A stretch of 64,000 nt of DNA from Chlamydiales bacterium (lineage in GTDB: Bacteria; Chlamydiota; Chlamydiia; Chlamydiales; JAAKFR01). Of this stretch, positions 62,167 to 64,000 are shown one piece after another; within the stretch, counting starts at the first letter, position 1; every line of letters starts with the position of its first letter. Position numbers and translations under genes: made by a program. The notes beneath the pieces were generated by a model. It made no database searches. It was not told the DNA's origin and worked only from the letters and a program-made list of their open reading frames with translations. The stretch is from contig JAJACK010000001.1 of the NCBI GenBank assembly GCA_022601535.1, positions 193,993 to 257,992 of the forward strand, given 5' to 3'.

Positions 62167-62930
62167 TTTCCGCCTCGCCTCTCTCTTTTTTGGTATTCAT
62201 AAAGCGCGTCTAAATAGTCACGGGGAGTAAATTCTGGCCACAAACGGCTTGTAACATACACTTCGGTATAAGCAATTTGCCAGAGTAAAAAATTGGAAAA
62301 ACGCATCTCTCCACTCGTCCGTATAAGAAAATCTGGGTCGGGGAGATGGCCTGTGTCGAGATAACGGCTAAGAAGTTGTTCAGAAATTATTTCGATCTTT
62401 CCCTCTTTATAGTCTTCAGCCATTGCCACCATCGCACGCCGCATCTCATCGCGTGCTCCATAGTTGAGAGCAAGAGTAAGACGGAGCGTTTTCCCTTTTT
62501 TTGTCGCTGAAATCGTTTCATCGATCACATCTCGCACCTCCTGATCAAAAGGGGTGAGATCTCCTATCGTCTCAAAGCGAACACCTTCAGAGACCATTTT
62601 TCTTCGCTGATTTTGTAAATAATCAACTAAAATTTTCATCAATGTCTTCACTTCCTCAGGAGAGCGTTTCCAATTTTCTGTCGAAAAAGCGTAGGCTGTA
62701 AGATAAGAAATCCCCACTTCTGTAGAGGCTTCAACAATTGAATTTAAGGTGTTTGCCCCTTCCCAATGCCCATCAAAAGGGTTTAAAACTTTGGAGAAGA
62801 GCTGTCGCCTTGCCCACCTTCGATTCCCATCCATAATGATTGCAACATGCGTCGGCACCACCTCAAGGGAGGCGAGTTGTTCCTCTGAATAATGGTCTAC
62901 AGATCTCGTGCAAAAGGCTTCTGATGACAT
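62163..62930 (-). CDS. uppS: Undecaprenyl diphosphate synthase
   Basis: 255 residues. HVAIIMDGNRRWARRQ carries the catalytic Asp; YLTAYAFSTENWKRSPEEV and LNYGARDEMRRA and DPDFLIRTSGEMRFSNFLLWQ complete the cis-prenyltransferase signatures. It makes the lipid carrier for peptidoglycan and possibly for the glycan genes at 31-35 kb. It is the first gene of uppS-cdsA-cmk-plsC (CT450-CT453 order). Confidence 0.96.
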   Translation of the reverse strand: MSSEAFCTRSVDHYSEEQLASLEVVPTHVAIIMDGNRRWARRQLFSKVLNPFDGHWEGANTLNSIVEASTEVGISYLTAYAFSTENWKRSPEEVKTLMKILVDYLQNQRRKMVSEGVRFETIGDLTPFDQEVRDVIDETISATKKGKTLRLTLALNYGARDEMRRAMVAMAEDYKEGKIEIISEQLLSRYLDTGHLPDPDFLIRTSGEMRFSNFLLWQIAYTEVYVTSRLWPEFTPRDYLDALYEYQKRERRGGK

Positions 62931-63032
62931 AGCTCTAGTTGACCATAAAGGAGAGAGATTTGAATTTCAACAGATCATTGACATTTACGAAGCAGGTTGG
63001 TAAGTTGATCTGCTTAAACAAAGGAAAAATCG

Positions 63033-64000
63033 ATGGAAAAACGAAAAAAATGGCACGTCTGGTTGATGATAAGTGTGATATTTCTCACCTTTTATAACAT
63101 CCTGCCTACAATTTTTTACTATGCAAAGCCTCTAAAAGAGCCTATTTACAAAAAACAAGCATTCAAAGTTGCCGATTCAATCGTCTCCCGTGTCAATGAG
63201 CTTGAATCTTTCACTGTATCATGGCTCCGAGCACAAAGTAAAAATTTAGGATTAAAGCCGGTTAAGATTGTTCTCGATTCCGACGATCCAAAATTGGCAA
63301 CAGTAAGCTTTAAGACCCCTCAAGATGCACAGCTCTTTGCCCAAACCCTCTTTAGAGCTGGCTCTCTCATTCCATTTGTTCCAGCCCAACTAAGCCCCGA
63401 TGCTCGCTCCTTTGGCAATGAACAAACAGATGTGATTGTACAGAGAAAAATCGGAATCCATCTCGATCCAAAACAACTCGACACTTACTTCACTTATGTC
63501 CCCAAAGAGATCGATGGAGAAATTTCAAAGCCGTATCACGCCCTTGCATCCAACCGCGTAGAACAAATCGCCCTCGGCTTTGGAGGTGTGAGCCAACCCG
63601 CGCAAACCTTAAAAGAGATCAATGACACCTCAGATGAAGCGATTTTGCGTCTTGCCCGTACCATCACCGAATATGATAACACATTTGGCGATACAAGCGC
63701 GATCACTCGCCGCTATTTTTCAAGTTTTGGCCAAGGGAAAGGGAGTGTCCACTCCTTGATCGGTCGGTTTGAACAGCTCAGCCAAAAATATCACCGTGAA
63801 ATTGGAAAACTCAATGAGAATAAGCCCCAAGGAGGCTTTTTAAACTCTGTAGAGCAACAACGGTTAGAGGTGTTTACAAGCCAAAAAAACGTCCTCGATG
63901 CCGCAACAACCATTGTTAGACGAAACGCCTCTCTATTTGAAAGTGGAACAAAGCCTTTAACAAGCAGCGATGTGATGGCTGTTTTAAATGCTCCTATCCC
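63033..64000 (+). CDS. secDF: Protein-export membrane protein SecD/SecDF, N-terminal part
   Basis: 322 codons are seen and the frame runs off the end of the window. AAAGGA precedes the ATG at 63033. The N-terminus is basic, then one helix (WLMISVIFLTFYNILPTIFYY) as in SecD, followed by a large periplasmic region beginning VADSIVSRVNELESFTVSWL. The remainder has no stronger motif. The identification rests mainly on the N-terminal form and on position: in Chlamydia the very large SecDF (CT448) lies next to uppS. If correct it assists Sec translocation using the proton gradient. Confidence 0.75.
   Translation, partial: MEKRKKWHVWLMISVIFLTFYNILPTIFYYAKPLKEPIYKKQAFKVADSIVSRVNELESFTVSWLRAQSKNLGLKPVKIVLDSDDPKLATVSFKTPQDAQLFAQTLFRAGSLIPFVPAQLSPDARSFGNEQTDVIVQRKIGIHLDPKQLDTYFTYVPKEIDGEISKPYHALASNRVEQIALGFGGVSQPAQTLKEINDTSDEAILRLARTITEYDNTFGDTSAITRRYFSSFGQGKGSVHSLIGRFEQLSQKYHREIGKLNENKPQGGFLNSVEQQRLEVFTSQKNVLDAATTIVRRNASLFESGTKPLTSSDVMAVLNAPI

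Overview
The window comes from a chlamydia, most likely one of the amoeba-associated or environmental families (Parachlamydia/Simkania/Waddlia type) rather than Chlamydia proper. Three things support this. It has the cysteine-rich envelope pair omcA/omcB and a small MOMP-like porin. It has a MurA with Asp in place of the catalytic Cys. Several blocks also keep the gene order of Chlamydia trachomatis: zinc ABC transporter-obg-rpmA-rplU (CT415-CT420), rpsL-rpsG-fusA-rpsJ-cysJ-ispF (CT439-CT434), tsp, omcB-omcA, and murA-argS-plsC-cmk-cdsA-uppS-secDF (CT455-CT448). These CT numbers are from memory. Between the blocks lie accessory regions not expected in Chlamydia proper. The window is AT-rich throughout, and many gene pairs overlap by 4 bp.

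Layout. 1-3.0 kb: the 3' end of a polar amino-acid ABC importer and a convergent monomeric-sarcosine-oxidase-like flavoenzyme. 3.6-12.1 kb: an accessory island with a 1122-residue protein combining a HipA-like kinase-fold region and a Nudix domain, a small partner, several unknown small proteins, a secreted protein made of two homologous halves, and a membrane methyltransferase. A 159-bp piece of the methyltransferase gene is duplicated 3 kb away. The island ends at a tRNA-Ser gene with odd hairpins and repeated tRNA 3'-end fragments. 12.6-19.6 kb: a choline-kinase-like protein, the zinc transporter, obg/L27/L21, a 2-hydroxyacid-dehydrogenase homologue lacking its catalytic residues, tRNA-Phe and the MOMP-like porin. 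19.6-23.2 kb: Tsp protease, scpA/scpB and an Inc-like membrane protein.

23.2-35.2 kb: a polysaccharide region. It contains a TPR lipoprotein, a TPR plus YaiO-type outer-membrane barrel, a multi-receiver/HPt/degenerate-GGDEF regulator, a membrane HEAT-repeat protein and a processive GT2 synthase. A nucleotide-sugar dehydrogenase, an epimerase/decarboxylase and two more glycosyltransferases follow. Together they look like a synthase-dependent exopolysaccharide assembly and export machine. 35.2-43.6 kb: a PfkB kinase with a signal-peptide-like N-terminus, the str operon genes, a CysJ-like reductase, BrnQ, IspF and a secreted repeat protein.

43.6-50.5 kb: two Inc-like proteins and three tandem paralogous LRR proteins ending in a NEL (IpaH/SspH-type) E3 ubiquitin-ligase domain with the CxD motif. 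Each has a near-consensus extended -10 promoter so close to the ATG that the mRNAs should be leaderless. 50.6-52.8 kb: omcB and omcA. 53-64 kb: murA, an EpmB-like radical SAM enzyme, a Zn/Cd-type P-ATPase, argS, a putative cysteine-protease effector, the lipid/undecaprenol genes and the start of secDF.

Most novel candidates: the NEL ligase array with leaderless promoters, the exopolysaccharide locus, the kinase-Nudix protein with its partner, and the Cys-His-Asp effector candidate. All functions are read from sequence motifs; no database search was possible.
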